A DNA stretch of 64,000 bases from Gammaproteobacteria bacterium (GCA_018828125.1 JAHJWB010000018.1:1-64000), one strand, 5' to 3'; positions 1-9,098 are shown, counted from the stretch's first letter. Program-made: numbers and translations. The notes: generated from the sequence alone by a model not told the origin.

Positions 1-119
1 ATCGAAGGTTTCTACAATCGAATCCGTCGGCACAGTCACCTAGACCAACTGAGTCCGCTGGCATTCGAACAACTCCGAAACGGAAGTTGAAATATGTCTA
101 CGGAACCGGGTGAAGTCCA
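1..119 (+). mobile_element. Right end of an IS3-family element (OrfB C-terminus)
   Basis: The first 90 bases encode the last 29 residues of an IS3-type transposase, with the typical tail FYNRIRRHSHLDQLSPLAFE and a TGA at 88-90. The element then runs to a terminal ...GTGAAGTCCA at about 119. The same tail and end recur at 16172-16221. Only this 3' end is inside the window, so it may belong to a complete IS lying to the left. Confidence 0.8.
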
Positions 120-903
120 CCGTGCATTGAGATTTCAGGGTGAATTGCTGAAGGCGATAGACACCGGTCAGCTTGTTCTGCACTTCCAGCCGAAGGTTCG
201 CCTGGCAGACTACAGGATCGTGGGTCTCGAAGCGCTTGTCCGATGGACGCATCCTGAGCTGGGCCTCATTCACCCCGGCGAGTTCATTCCCGTTGCTGAG
301 GAGACTGGGTTGATCATTCCTCTGGGCTATTGGGTGATGCAGGCATGCTGTGCGCAGCAAGCCGAATGGAAGGCCTTGGGCGTGGATTTGATGCCGGTCG
401 CCTTCAACCTCTCTCCAAGACAACTGCGCGACGCCAGCTTGCCTGGCCAAGTAGCAAAGCTACTCGAAAAACATGGCATCGTTGCGAAAGAGATAGAGAT
501 CGAAATCACCGAAAGCTCGCTGGTGGAGCCGATGGAGATGGCCCAACATGTACTCAATGAACTGCACGAAATGGGCGTATTGATCGGTCTGGATGACTTC
601 GGTACCGGCTACTCAAACCTGAGCCAAGTCCGCGAATTGCCGATCAACCATCTGAAGATCGACCGCTCGTTCATCAACGAGATCCGGACCAGCAAAGAAG
701 TCGGAGTGATTGTGACTTCCATGATCACTCTGGCCCATAGTCTGAACATGAAGGTGATTGCAGAAGGCGTAGAGCTGCTTGACCAATTGGTGCAGCTCAA
801 GACAGCTGGGTGCGACGAAGTCCAAGGCTACTTTCTCAGTCGTCCACTGCCGCCCGAAGACGTACTCAAATTAATGCAACAGCGAACTCTTTTGCCGCAA
901 TGA
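94..903 (+). CDS. EAL-domain c-di-GMP phosphodiesterase, N-terminally truncated by an IS
   Basis: A 269-residue, almost pure EAL domain expected to hydrolyse cyclic di-GMP to pGpG in the cytoplasm. Active-site signatures are all present: EALVRW (E46), NLSPRQ around 105, EIEITES near 136-141, the metal-binding DDFGTGYS at 167-174, KIDRSFI, and AEGVE. The ATG at 94 and the first ~9 codons lie in the IS3 right end, and family homology begins only at about residue 11. The domain start (ALRFQGELLKAI...) is the linker usually found after a GGDEF or PAS domain, so the original gene was probably a longer sensor-EAL protein cut by the IS. The stop overlaps the next start (ATGA at 900-903), implying translational coupling. 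Confidence 0.85.
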   Translation: MSTEPGEVHRALRFQGELLKAIDTGQLVLHFQPKVRLADYRIVGLEALVRWTHPELGLIHPGEFIPVAEETGLIIPLGYWVMQACCAQQAEWKALGVDLMPVAFNLSPRQLRDASLPGQVAKLLEKHGIVAKEIEIEITESSLVEPMEMAQHVLNELHEMGVLIGLDDFGTGYSNLSQVRELPINHLKIDRSFINEIRTSKEVGVIVTSMITLAHSLNMKVIAEGVELLDQLVQLKTAGCDEVQGYFLSRPLPPEDVLKLMQQRTLLPQ

Positions 904-1805
904 AAACTGCTCGTACCCACCCAAATTCGTTGGTGGTCAGCCGCCTTTGTAAGGTAGGCCTTGCAGTGCTCATCCCGATAGCGGCCCAGGCGCAGTCCTG
1001 TGATGACCCGCGCACTATTCACTTCGCGGCCGTACCGAAGTCAGGTGTGGAAGGGCAGCAGCAGACCTACGGTCCTTTGATCAAAGAACTGGAGCGGGTT
1101 CTGGAACGTCGAGTGGAGCTTGTCCGCAGCAATTCGTACGGAGCCGTGGTCGAGGGGCTTTATACCGCCCACATCGATTTGGCTGAACTGGGTCCCGCAT
1201 CGTACGCATTGTTGATGGAGCGACAGCCTTCAATAACCGCATTTGCAGCACTCTCCAATGCGGAACCGGCAGCACCATCGGAGCCAACCACCTATAAATC
1301 CGTGCTGGTAGTGCGCAAAGACACTAAGGCAAAGTCCATAACTGACCTGCAGGGCAAGACACTGAGTTTGACCGACCCTCTCAGCACCTCTGGGGCACTG
1401 CTACCGATACAGGCGATCCAGAAGCTGACAGGCCAGACCATGGAAACCTTCTTTAGCCGGGTCAGCTACGCCGGTTCTCACCTCCGAGCTCTGGAGGGCG
1501 TCCACAGAGGTTTGGTAGCCGCCGCATTTGTGTCGAGCACCAGATTGGAAGAGTACAACCAGCGCGCACCAAAATCGACAAGCGATCTACGTGTGCTGTG
1601 GCAATCCCCCGCTATTCCTTCTGATCCATTCGTGTATCGCACCAACTTGTGCAAACCAGTGGCAGACAAGATCCGGATGGTCTTCTTCGGTTCCTACCCG
1701 GCCTTCAAACCAATGTTCGACGAGTTGGGCGGCAAGCGTTTCGTTCCTGTGACGGATGCTGACTACCTGTCCATCCGTGAGCTTGTTTCTGGTCGTCGCC
1801 CCTAG
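900..1805 (+). CDS. PhnD-like phosphate/phosphonate periplasmic binding protein
   Basis: A 301-residue periplasmic solute-binding protein of the PhnD / phosphate-phosphite-phosphonate type. Residues ~1-32 form a signal peptide ending AAQAQ. The mature part has the family's features: IHFAAVPKSG, a Y-G-P-L-I-KEL segment, DLAELGPASYALL, a VVRKDTKAKSITDLQGKTLSL segment, and a late PVTDADYLSIREL. The ATG at 900 overlaps the EAL stop. No ABC permease or ATPase lies nearby, so it probably does not serve a local transporter. Coupling to an EAL gene suggests a sensory role (inference). Longer reading-frame starts upstream sit inside the EAL gene and lack a signal peptide. Confidence 0.8.
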   Translation: MKTARTHPNSLVVSRLCKVGLAVLIPIAAQAQSCDDPRTIHFAAVPKSGVEGQQQTYGPLIKELERVLERRVELVRSNSYGAVVEGLYTAHIDLAELGPASYALLMERQPSITAFAALSNAEPAAPSEPTTYKSVLVVRKDTKAKSITDLQGKTLSLTDPLSTSGALLPIQAIQKLTGQTMETFFSRVSYAGSHLRALEGVHRGLVAAAFVSSTRLEEYNQRAPKSTSDLRVLWQSPAIPSDPFVYRTNLCKPVADKIRMVFFGSYPAFKPMFDELGGKRFVPVTDADYLSIRELVSGRRP

Positions 1806-1929
1806 GCACAAGGGTTGCTTGTCCTTGTGGGCAGCAGCGAAATGCGGGATGTGCAAAACTGAATGCAGAACGCATGCCTAAGTGGCACTCCCAAACCCCC
1901 ACACACGATTTTCCTTCTAACGTTTGCGT

Positions 1930-2424
1930 ATGAGCCCGGTGCCCAATGTCCTGTTTGTATCCGTAGAAAACGCGTTGCGGAGCCAACTCGCCGAGGCTTG
2001 TCTTCGCCATGTGAGTAAAGGGCGCTTCAACGCGTATTCCTGCGGTATGCCTGGACGCCTCGCTCCCACAGTCAGTCCGGTTGCCTTGGAAGTCTTGCAT
2101 CGCGCAGGGATGCCCATCGCGCGACTCAGTCCTAAAAGCTGGGATCTGTTTCGCGTATCTGGACCGACTCGGATGGACTTTGTCATCTCACTCGATGCGG
2201 AAACAGCCAGCGAGCACCCAGCCTGGGCGTCACAACCCGAGTTGGCACTCTGGAGCTACCCGCCACTTCTTTGGACGTTGACACCTGTGGTCAACAGAGA
2301 ACGGCGTGCCGAGCAGGTTCTTCTCTCCTTGCAAAGGCGCATTGAACTCTTGGTGAGCTTGCATGCGAAGGTGAAGCATCGCAGCGAGCTCAGGAGCGAC
2401 CTGCGAGACCTGGCGTACATGTGA
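1930..2424 (+). CDS. Catalytically dead LMW phosphatase / ArsC-like protein
   Basis: A 164-residue protein of the low-molecular-weight tyrosine phosphatase / thioredoxin-type arsenate reductase fold. The N-terminal P-loop is recognisable as NVLFVSVENALRSQLAEA (compare the family's NVLFVCVxNxxRSQMAEA). The nucleophilic cysteine is replaced by Ser11, while the P-loop Arg remains. The late Asp-Pro general-acid motif is also absent; the aligned stretch reads TPVVNRERRAEQ. It should not hydrolyse phosphate esters but could still bind phosphate or a phosphoprotein (inference). An in-frame TTG lies six bases upstream of the ATG at 1930; the ATG is preferred. Confidence 0.7.
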   Translation: MSPVPNVLFVSVENALRSQLAEACLRHVSKGRFNAYSCGMPGRLAPTVSPVALEVLHRAGMPIARLSPKSWDLFRVSGPTRMDFVISLDAETASEHPAWASQPELALWSYPPLLWTLTPVVNRERRAEQVLLSLQRRIELLVSLHAKVKHRSELRSDLRDLAYM

Positions 2425-2561
2425 TCATTTCGGGCGGGTAGCATCCCTCGCCCTGGTGGAAGTAGCAGAGCCGTTTTTAGCTAGTTGAGGGCGCACTCAT
2501 AGCCGCATACGCTCTTGCTGCAGGTTCCATAGGCAAGCCGCAATGCGCAGGAGCATTTCCA

Positions 2562-4223
2562 TCACATGCTCTGAACCGCTGTTTGACAACTCCAGGCGCG
2601 GCCCCCTGCGAGAGCTACCAGGACCGGCGATCCAGTGGCCTGCTGCAACTTTTGTAGGTCTTCGGAGCGCTGGTCATCGGGAGCCAGCTTGAAATGATGG
2701 ATCACCTCCAACAGCCGTTTCACTTGATTTTTCATACCCGTCGAGGCCGATGAGCTGTCATCCACCAAGGCAGCGTTCTGCTGCGTGGCGGTGTCCAGTT
2801 GCCGCACGGCTTCGCCGATTTGGGCAATGCCACGGGCCTGTTCCTGGCCAGCGTCTTTGATTTCGCTGATGAGGGCCACGACCTGATTCACGTGCAATAC
2901 AGTGTTCGCGACACGTTCTCCAGCCTGGAGCACCAATGTCGAGCCACGCTCGACACCGCGCACGCTGGTTGATATCAGGCCTCGAATTTCCCGAGCGGCT
3001 GTACTGCTGCGCTGCGAAAGCCCTCGCACTTCACCGGCTACAACGGCGAAGCCGCGCCCTTGTTCACCCGCTCGCGCCGCCTCTACCGCGGCATTGAGGG
3101 CTAGCAAATTGGTCTGGAACGCGATGTCGTCGATCACCTTGATGATGTCGGAAATCTTGCGCGACTGGAGGTTGATCTCCTCCATGGTCATGATCACTTC
3201 TCGCATGACACTTCCGCCTTCGTTTGCCACTTTGCTCGCCTCGTGAGCAAGCTGGGTCGCGCGACCTGCGTTGTCCGTGTTGTGCTGCACCGTAATGGTG
3301 AGCTGCTCCATTGAAGCGGCAGTTTCTTGAAGATTAGACGCCTGCACTTCAGTACGGCGGGCCAAATCCTCTGTCCCGCCCGCAATCTGCACAGCTTCCC
3401 TTGCCACCGTCTCGGTGCTTTCGCGGACCTCTGTGATCACCCGTACGAGCTGCTGGTTCATTTCACGAAGAGCTTTTAGCAAGTCTGCTGTTTCGTCGGT
3501 CCCCCGAACCTCGAACCGCGCACCCAGATCGCCACCAGCCACTCGGCGGGCCAAGTCCACAGCTTGACGCAGAGGCCGTGAGATGGAGCGGGTGATCACC
3601 CACGCCATCGCAGCGCCGACGATCAAGGCCAACGCGGTGGCTGCCAGCATCCAGACATGGATAGATTCGCTGAGTTGCCGGGCCGCGCCAAACTCAGCGG
3701 CAGCCACATTGATCTGCAATGCGACCAGCTTCTCAATGGCGTCCTAGACCTTGGCGGCGTTGGGCCGGATTTGGTTGATATAGAGCTCGGAGCCATCGTC
3801 GTACTTGCCCCCTATCAGCGCCCCGGCCGCTGGAATCAGTCCACTGTCTAGATAGGTTGCATTGACATCGGCAAAGGCCTTGGCCAGTGCTTGCTCTTCA
3901 TTACCGAGCGGATGGGCGGTGTAGGCCTTCCACAAAGCACGGATGCGCTCCACGTTGGCGATGAGCGCAGCATGGCTGGATTGGAGATTGCTGGTGCCTG
4001 GGTCCATTAGCATATCCATGACCAGTACACGGTTGCGTTGGGTTAGGTGACTGATCTCCGCAAGCACTCCCATGGGCACTGTCCGATCCTCGTAGAGTGC
4101 CGCACTTCGCTCCGTCAGGCGCTTCGCGCCGCTGATCCCGCCGGTGGCCAATGCCGAGATCAGAAGCAACAGCAACGCAAACGCCAGGGCCAGCCTGGTG
4201 CCAATTTTCATCTTTTGAAGCAT
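2562..4223 (-). pseudogene. Methyl-accepting chemotaxis protein interrupted by an in-frame amber codon
   Basis: Two reading frames in the same phase make up one chemoreceptor. The N-terminal part (from 4223, MLQKMKIGTRLALAF) has a TM helix and a short four-helix-bundle-type periplasmic domain. A TAG at 3744-3746 then interrupts it, and the frame continues [18 protein letters not shown] into the second TM helix, HAMP and the complete cytoplasmic signalling domain. The hairpin tip [19 protein letters not shown] and the methylation helices are intact. Unless the amber is suppressed or a downstream TTG (3719) is used, only a fragment is made. The start at 4223 has an AGAGAG ribosome-binding site; an upstream GTG at 4247 is possible. 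Confidence 0.8.
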
Positions 4224-4447
4224 TTGAAAATCTCTCTTTGGAGACACCGTAAGCGCCTATTAAACGTCCAAAGATACTAATTGTTTCAAATGACAAGACC
4301 GTGACGGTGAGTAAGTCCTTGACTCTACAAGTAGTTTTGAAGAAGCAAGGGCAAATTGATAAAATAGTTAATGGACTACGACGGGCATGAAATTTAACGT
4401 GCACCTAAATAAATATTTCTCTTCCAGGTTTGGAAGTCCAAAAATAT
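4224..4447. other. AT-rich divergent intergenic region
   Basis: This stretch separates the divergent chemoreceptor and pstS genes. It is clearly more AT-rich than its surroundings and must hold both promoters. I could not pick out a convincing -35/-10 pair or a Pho box (paired 11-bp repeats). Confidence 0.4.
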
Positions 4448-5515
4448 ATGAAATATATCTACTTAACGTTTGTATTGGCTTCGTTGCTGGCACATCACGG
4501 AGCGGCAACCGCGCAGTTGGTGACCGGGGCGGGCTCATCGGCTGCCGCGCCTATCTACCGTAGCTGGGCTATGGCATACACAAAGGCCACCGGTTTTATC
4601 GTTGAATACGAGCCAATCGGCTCCAGCGCGGGTATGAAGAAGATCCAGCAGCAAGCCGTAGGGTTCGGTGCTACGGATGTATATCCCTCGGAGAAAGACC
4701 TCGTCGACAACGGATTGATTGCACTACCTGTGGCCATCACCGGCATCAGCCCGGTGGTCAATCTCCCCAAGGTCAAAGGCGCGCAACTGCGATTGACGGG
4801 AGAGGTACTGAGCCAAATTTTTATGGGCGAAATCAATCGCTGGAACTCACCTGAAATAGCTTCACTGAACCCTGACTTGGTGCTCCCAGATATTCCCATC
4901 AAGGTCGTTGTGCGGTCAGACGGCTCAGGGACAACCTACAACTTCGCTGACTACCTTGGCAAAGTCGACCCGAAATGGCGGGCTCGCTACGGTGCCAAAA
5001 CCAGCATCAAATGGCCCGAAGGGTTCTTTGCGTTCAAAGGCAGCGATGGCGTGGCCAAAGGCGTTCGCGATACGGTGGGCGCAATCGGCTACGTAGATTT
5101 TGGCTACGTAGCAGAGTACGAACTCTCGTCTGTACAGGTGCGAAACGCAGACGGAGTTTTCATTCGCCCCTCCATTGATGCTTTCCGCTCTGCGCTGGCG
5201 AACAGTGAATGGGCCTCCACCGGGACGTTCCAGAGCACCCTTACCCAGAAACCAGGGAAGAGCGTTTGGCCCATCACAATGGGCACTTTTGTGGTTTTCC
5301 CAAAAGTACCCCAGGATTCGCAGAAAACGACTTCAGCACTTAAGTTCATCATCTGGTCATTTCTGAATGGGGATACATTGGTACAAGAAAATAACTTTGT
5401 ACGCTTGCCAGATCGCGTTCAGGCCACTGCTTTTCGCGCCATTACTACTATTCGAGACAAATCAGGAACTCCTTTAGGATTAAGCTTAATATCATCCGAG
5501 GCCCAGAGGCAATAA
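4448..5515 (+). CDS. pstS: PstS-type phosphate-binding protein (orphan)
   Basis: A 355-residue periplasmic phosphate-binding protein. Signal peptide MKYIYLTFVLASLLAHHGAA, then the conserved GAGSSAAAPIYRSWA start of mature PstS, YEPIGSSAGMKKI, FGATDVYPSE, the phosphate-binding VVRSDGSGTTYNF, and WPEGFFAFKGSDGVAKGV with GAIGYVDFGYV. The ATG at 4448 is preceded by GGAAG; an in-frame TTG at 4430 is less likely. No pstC, pstA, pstB or phoU lies beside it, so either it feeds a transporter elsewhere or it works as a sensor partner for the neighbouring chemoreceptor or EAL gene (inference). Confidence 0.88.
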   Translation: MKYIYLTFVLASLLAHHGAATAQLVTGAGSSAAAPIYRSWAMAYTKATGFIVEYEPIGSSAGMKKIQQQAVGFGATDVYPSEKDLVDNGLIALPVAITGISPVVNLPKVKGAQLRLTGEVLSQIFMGEINRWNSPEIASLNPDLVLPDIPIKVVVRSDGSGTTYNFADYLGKVDPKWRARYGAKTSIKWPEGFFAFKGSDGVAKGVRDTVGAIGYVDFGYVAEYELSSVQVRNADGVFIRPSIDAFRSALANSEWASTGTFQSTLTQKPGKSVWPITMGTFVVFPKVPQDSQKTTSALKFIIWSFLNGDTLVQENNFVRLPDRVQATAFRAITTIRDKSGTPLGLSLISSEAQRQ

Positions 5516-5623
5516 TTATCACAAAGTTTGTTGGCTATTTATCGTTGAAATAATAATTTCAAAAAACCATGCTGACTGCATTTGCCAATAAACTCGCAGT
5601 CAACCGCTCGGAATAGGCCCACG

Positions 5624-7156
5624 ATGGAAATCGAGTTCAAGTTCTGCATCCCGCCAGAACGCCTGGCAGCTGTTTTGATCGCTGTGCGAAGGGGCAAACT
5701 TTCCCTGATCCGCATGGAGGCCCACTATTTCGACACGCCCGAAGGAGCGCTGGCGAGCCGAGGTATTGCGTTTCGGCTGCGCCGGGAGGGTGACGAGTGG
5801 GTCCAAACCGTTAAAGCAATGGGTGAGGGCCCATTGGACAGGGAAGAGCACAACGCGACTGTGGGGCGTGTTGATGCATCGGCCCACCAGCCGTGGCCAA
5901 ATCCTGAATTACACGCAGGTACTGTGGCAGGCACGCAGCTCCTTGAAGCCTTGATGGCAGACAAGACACCGCTCGTTGAAACCTACAGCACGGAGATGGA
6001 TCGGCTGACCCGGGATATCAGCTTCCGAGGTGGTCTGGTCGAATTGGCCCTCGATGTGGGAAAAGTTGTCGCCCACCGTGGGACGCCTCAACAATGCGAA
6101 GCGCGCATCTGCGAACTGGAGTTCGAACTCAAGGTGGGGCCTGTGTCCGGTCTGAAGAGCATCGCCAAGCGGTGGGCGGCTCGGCATGGACTCTATCTGA
6201 GTACGGTATCCAAAGCCGAGCGTGGCGAGCGATTGATGGCTGGGCAAGCCATGAGACCGGCCACCAGGGCGAACGCGATGCGTACGGGCGGCACAGCGCT
6301 GCTTAGTTTGACGGGGCAAGCGCTGCAGCGTGCTGTTGTCGCCAACTGCCTTCAGCAGATCTTGGGGAATGTCAGCGAGATTGTGGAGGGGTCTTCCGAT
6401 GAAGAGCACGTGCATCAGTTGCGCATCGGAATCCGCCGTTTACGCACGGCATTGCGTGAGCTTGAAACCCTGTCCCCTGGACGCTTTCAATCAACTTGGG
6501 AACCTGTCCTGGTGGATGTGTTCCAGCGCTTGGGCGTTCTGCGTGACCGCGGTGAGGCCCTGACGATCCTTTCGTCTGAACTTCATAAAGCAGGTGCACC
6601 TGCTTTCGAATTGGCGGCGTCGGCCGAAGATGACGTTAATACTTCCGCCGCTGCCATCGTGAAAACCGTAGCGTTCCAAGCGGCGCTGATCGAACTCATG
6701 GCCTTCACCGTGCAGGGTCATGCCAACTCTATGCGCGAGGAGGGCGCGCAAGATGTCGCGGATACCCGCCGCCTTCTTCAAAAGAGATTGCGACGCCTTC
6801 ACGCGCAGGTCAATAAAGCTGCGCGTAAATTTTCCACGCTGTCTGTCGATGAGCAGCACCGTCTCCGCAAACGTCTCAAGCGCTTGCGCTATCTCACGGA
6901 GTTCGTTGCGCCAGCGTTGGATACCCAGGGCGCACGCTTCCTTGATAGCCTGAAACCAGCGCTTGCGGCACTGGGGCGTCTCAATGACGAGCGTGTGGCA
7001 GGTTCTCTGTATCGAGAAATCGCGCTGACAGACCCCAGGGCATGGTTTGCCGTGGGCTGGCTGGCGGCACGGGAGAAGTCGACATTGTCTTCCTGCGAGA
7101 AGGCGCTCTCGAAAATTGATGACCTGCCAAAACTCCGGAAGCCAAGCAAATCTTGA
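5624..7156 (+). CDS. CYTH-CHAD domain protein (triphosphate tunnel enzyme / polyphosphate binding)
   Basis: A 510-residue two-domain protein. Residues 1-~200 are a CYTH (triphosphate tunnel metalloenzyme) domain: the diagnostic ExExK start is MEIEFKF, followed by YFDTPEGALASRGIAFRLRREG and later basic and acidic tunnel strands. Residues ~225-500 are a CHAD domain, an all-helical fold rich in conserved His/Arg/Lys (EEHVHQLRIGIRRLRTALRE, HRLRKRLKRLRYLTEF). CYTH-CHAD proteins hydrolyse inorganic triphosphate, and CHAD domains bind polyphosphate. The ATG at 5624 is the only start that keeps the ExExK motif at the N-terminus. It lies downstream of pstS in the same direction, in keeping with a phosphate theme. 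Confidence 0.85.
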   Translation: MEIEFKFCIPPERLAAVLIAVRRGKLSLIRMEAHYFDTPEGALASRGIAFRLRREGDEWVQTVKAMGEGPLDREEHNATVGRVDASAHQPWPNPELHAGTVAGTQLLEALMADKTPLVETYSTEMDRLTRDISFRGGLVELALDVGKVVAHRGTPQQCEARICELEFELKVGPVSGLKSIAKRWAARHGLYLSTVSKAERGERLMAGQAMRPATRANAMRTGGTALLSLTGQALQRAVVANCLQQILGNVSEIVEGSSDEEHVHQLRIGIRRLRTALRELETLSPGRFQSTWEPVLVDVFQRLGVLRDRGEALTILSSELHKAGAPAFELAASAEDDVNTSAAAIVKTVAFQAALIELMAFTVQGHANSMREEGAQDVADTRRLLQKRLRRLHAQVNKAARKFSTLSVDEQHRLRKRLKRLRYLTEFVAPALDTQGARFLDSLKPALAALGRLNDERVAGSLYREIALTDPRAWFAVGWLAAREKSTLSSCEKALSKIDDLPKLRKPSKS

Positions 7157-7172
7157 TCACAAGGTAGCGCCG

Positions 7173-7562
7173 ATGCCTTCATTACCTTTCTGGACCCCAC
7201 GCCTTAGTGTCGGAAATGCACTGCTAGATGCGCAACACATCACACTGCTGGAATTGAGCCGGGAAATGCTGCGCATCCTTGCAGACAGGCCACGCAACAA
7301 TGAGGCGATTTACGTTCTGCTCAGAGACATTGCCGAGTGCTATGAAAGCCATGGTGAGCTTGAAGAGCAAGTTCTGGCGCTCGATGGCAGTGCCGCTTTG
7401 TATGAGCACAGAAGGCGGGCTGAACTCATCAGAACTGAATTGAGAGAGCAACTGGCAAGCGCGAAAGAAAACACCACCGACCGGACTGCATTAGCTGCAG
7501 CAGTGGGCGCATGGATTGATCATCACATAGGCGAACTCCGCAGTCCTCTGGCAGGGAGCTGA
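7173..7562 (+). CDS. Divergent hemerythrin-like protein
   Basis: A 129-residue helical protein resembling bacteriohemerythrin: an FWTPRLSVGNALLDAQHITL opening (H22), a YESHGELEEQ helix (H60, E64), H79, and a final WIDHHIGEL helix (H117/H118). The usual HxxxH pair is reduced to one His, and the final Asp ligand is not obvious, so diiron binding is uncertain. It starts 16 bp after the CYTH-CHAD stop and is probably cotranscribed with it. Canonical members bind O2 reversibly, often as part of chemoreceptors or c-di-GMP enzymes. Confidence 0.6.
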   Translation: MPSLPFWTPRLSVGNALLDAQHITLLELSREMLRILADRPRNNEAIYVLLRDIAECYESHGELEEQVLALDGSAALYEHRRRAELIRTELREQLASAKENTTDRTALAAAVGAWIDHHIGELRSPLAGS

Positions 7563-7889
7563 TTTGCCGGAGCTGGCTCCATCAGTTTGCAGTGGATAGC
7601 ATCACTGCGAGATCACCGGTCAAGCTCCCAGTTCCCCATCAAACGACATGCGTGATTGAACGTCATTGTCGCCCCATGTTCGGGGCAGTTCACGCGGCCC
7701 GCGGCGCAAGGCTTTCTGACGAGCGCCTTGCCCGCGGAGCCTTTTCCAATACATTGCAGTGTTGACACCACAACGGGGCGTGGTTGGGGCCTGCGCGACG
7801 ATATCCCAAACCCACCGGGCCACAGCATGAGCCTCCCGCAGCCGGTGGCATTGCAAGCTGCGGCTGATGGCCGCGGTATCGACCGCCCG
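7563..7889. other. Intergenic stretch without a recognisable gene
   Basis: I saw nothing assignable between the hemerythrin-like gene and the porin terminator. A minus-strand frame here contains several Cys and Arg residues, but I could not match it to a family. Confidence 0.3.
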
Positions 7890-7918
7890 AAAAAAAGGCA
7901 TCTGAAACTCAGATGCCC
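7890..7918 (-). terminator. Rho-independent terminator of the porin gene
   Basis: Read on the minus strand: a 9-10 bp stem (GGGCATCTGA / TCAGATGCC) with a short loop, followed by a run of seven T. It lies about 120 bp past the porin stop codon. Confidence 0.8.
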
Positions 7919-8036
7919 TTGTTGGACCGAATGCACAGGCCGCAGCCCCAACCCCTCTCCTTCCCCACCACAGGACCGCCTCCGCGGTTCAGATGAGTCC
8001 AGGGCTGCACCCTCGCAATCGATCAAATCACTGGTT

Positions 8037-9098
8037 TTAGAACGAGTGACGCACGCCGAACTCGTAACCCGTCACGTTCGCTCCGTTGGCAACCGAAGGG
8101 CTGGCCAGTGATGAAGAGGACACTGCCAGGCCGCGTTTCGCACCGTCATCGTTCGTCATGCGCGCAATAGTGCCGTACACCTGCGTGCGCTTGGACAGGT
8201 TGTAGCCATAACCCAGGGCCAGCTTCTTGGAGTCAGCGTTGGAGGCATTCTTGTCCTTGAACATGGCGTACGACGCGCGCAGCTCCCCGGCACCCAGTGG
8301 TACGGTGACACCAAAGCCAAACAGGTCGACGCGCTTGTTGCCGCCCTTTTCGGTGGCGAACAGCGCCATGGGCTTCACGACGCCGAAGTTGTACGACGCG
8401 CCAAAGTTGGTGGACTTGTAGTCCACGCCCACGGCATCGGTGCCACCACGCGATTTGCCCCAACCCAGGGCTACGTTCAGAGGGCCAGCCGTGTAGCTGC
8501 CACGCAGTGCAATGCCACTACCCATGCTGTCGTTGGCGATGGCAGAGGTCTTCTCGCCGAACGAGTAGGCCACCTGACCTGAGAAGTCACCCATCTTGGG
8601 CAGGATGTAGCCGACACTGTTGCTGTAACGCTTGGGTGCACTGCCTTCAGCGGTGCCTGCAGCCGAACTGGCGCTGCCAACCAGATTGGCGCCATTGATG
8701 CCACCCACGCCGGAGTCACCAAAGGGGTCAAAGGTTTCGACGTTCAGGTAGGCAGGCGATTTATCGCGGCCCAGACGCAGTTCACCAAAGCTCTTGCTCG
8801 ACACGCTCACGGTAGAGCGGCGGTCAAACTTGAAGCCCCCACCAGTGCCGTTGTCCACAGCCAGCCCCCCCTCCAGCCAAAAACCAGCGGCCAGTCCACC
8901 ACCCAGATCTTCAACACCCCGAAACCCGAGGCGACTGCTGGAAAGGCCGCCACTAGACAGGCCGGTGACATCAACACCGCCGGCGGAAACGCGGGCGACG
9001 GAGGCATCCACCACACCGAAGAGGGTAACGCTCGATTGGGCCATGGCACCAGCGGCGGCGGTCAGGGCCGCAATGGCCACGAGGGTTTGTTTTTTCAT
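8037..9098 (-). CDS. Outer-membrane porin, Omp32/OmpC-like (Gram-negative porin family)
   Basis: A 353-residue trimeric 16-stranded porin of the betaproteobacterial type. The signal peptide MKKQTLVAIAALTAAAGAMA is cleaved before QSSVTLFGVVDASVARV, the classic first strand. It has SSRLGFRGVEDLGGGL, alternating strands throughout, GYGYNLSKRTQVYGTIAR, and the terminal YEFGVRHSF with the C-terminal Phe needed for BAM recognition. In this family these are usually anion-preferring general porins, and the location in an island beside phosphate-binding proteins would fit anion uptake (inference). Confidence 0.93.
   Translation of the reverse strand: MKKQTLVAIAALTAAAGAMAQSSVTLFGVVDASVARVSAGGVDVTGLSSGGLSSSRLGFRGVEDLGGGLAAGFWLEGGLAVDNGTGGGFKFDRRSTVSVSSKSFGELRLGRDKSPAYLNVETFDPFGDSGVGGINGANLVGSASSAAGTAEGSAPKRYSNSVGYILPKMGDFSGQVAYSFGEKTSAIANDSMGSGIALRGSYTAGPLNVALGWGKSRGGTDAVGVDYKSTNFGASYNFGVVKPMALFATEKGGNKRVDLFGFGVTVPLGAGELRASYAMFKDKNASNADSKKLALGYGYNLSKRTQVYGTIARMTNDDGAKRGLAVSSSSLASPSVANGANVTGYEFGVRHSF

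Noticed and set aside
7620-7901. Minus-strand frame with Cys and Arg residues, considered as a zinc-ribbon transposase fragment
   Set aside because: No DDE or zinc-ribbon spacing could be matched, and it overlaps the porin terminator.
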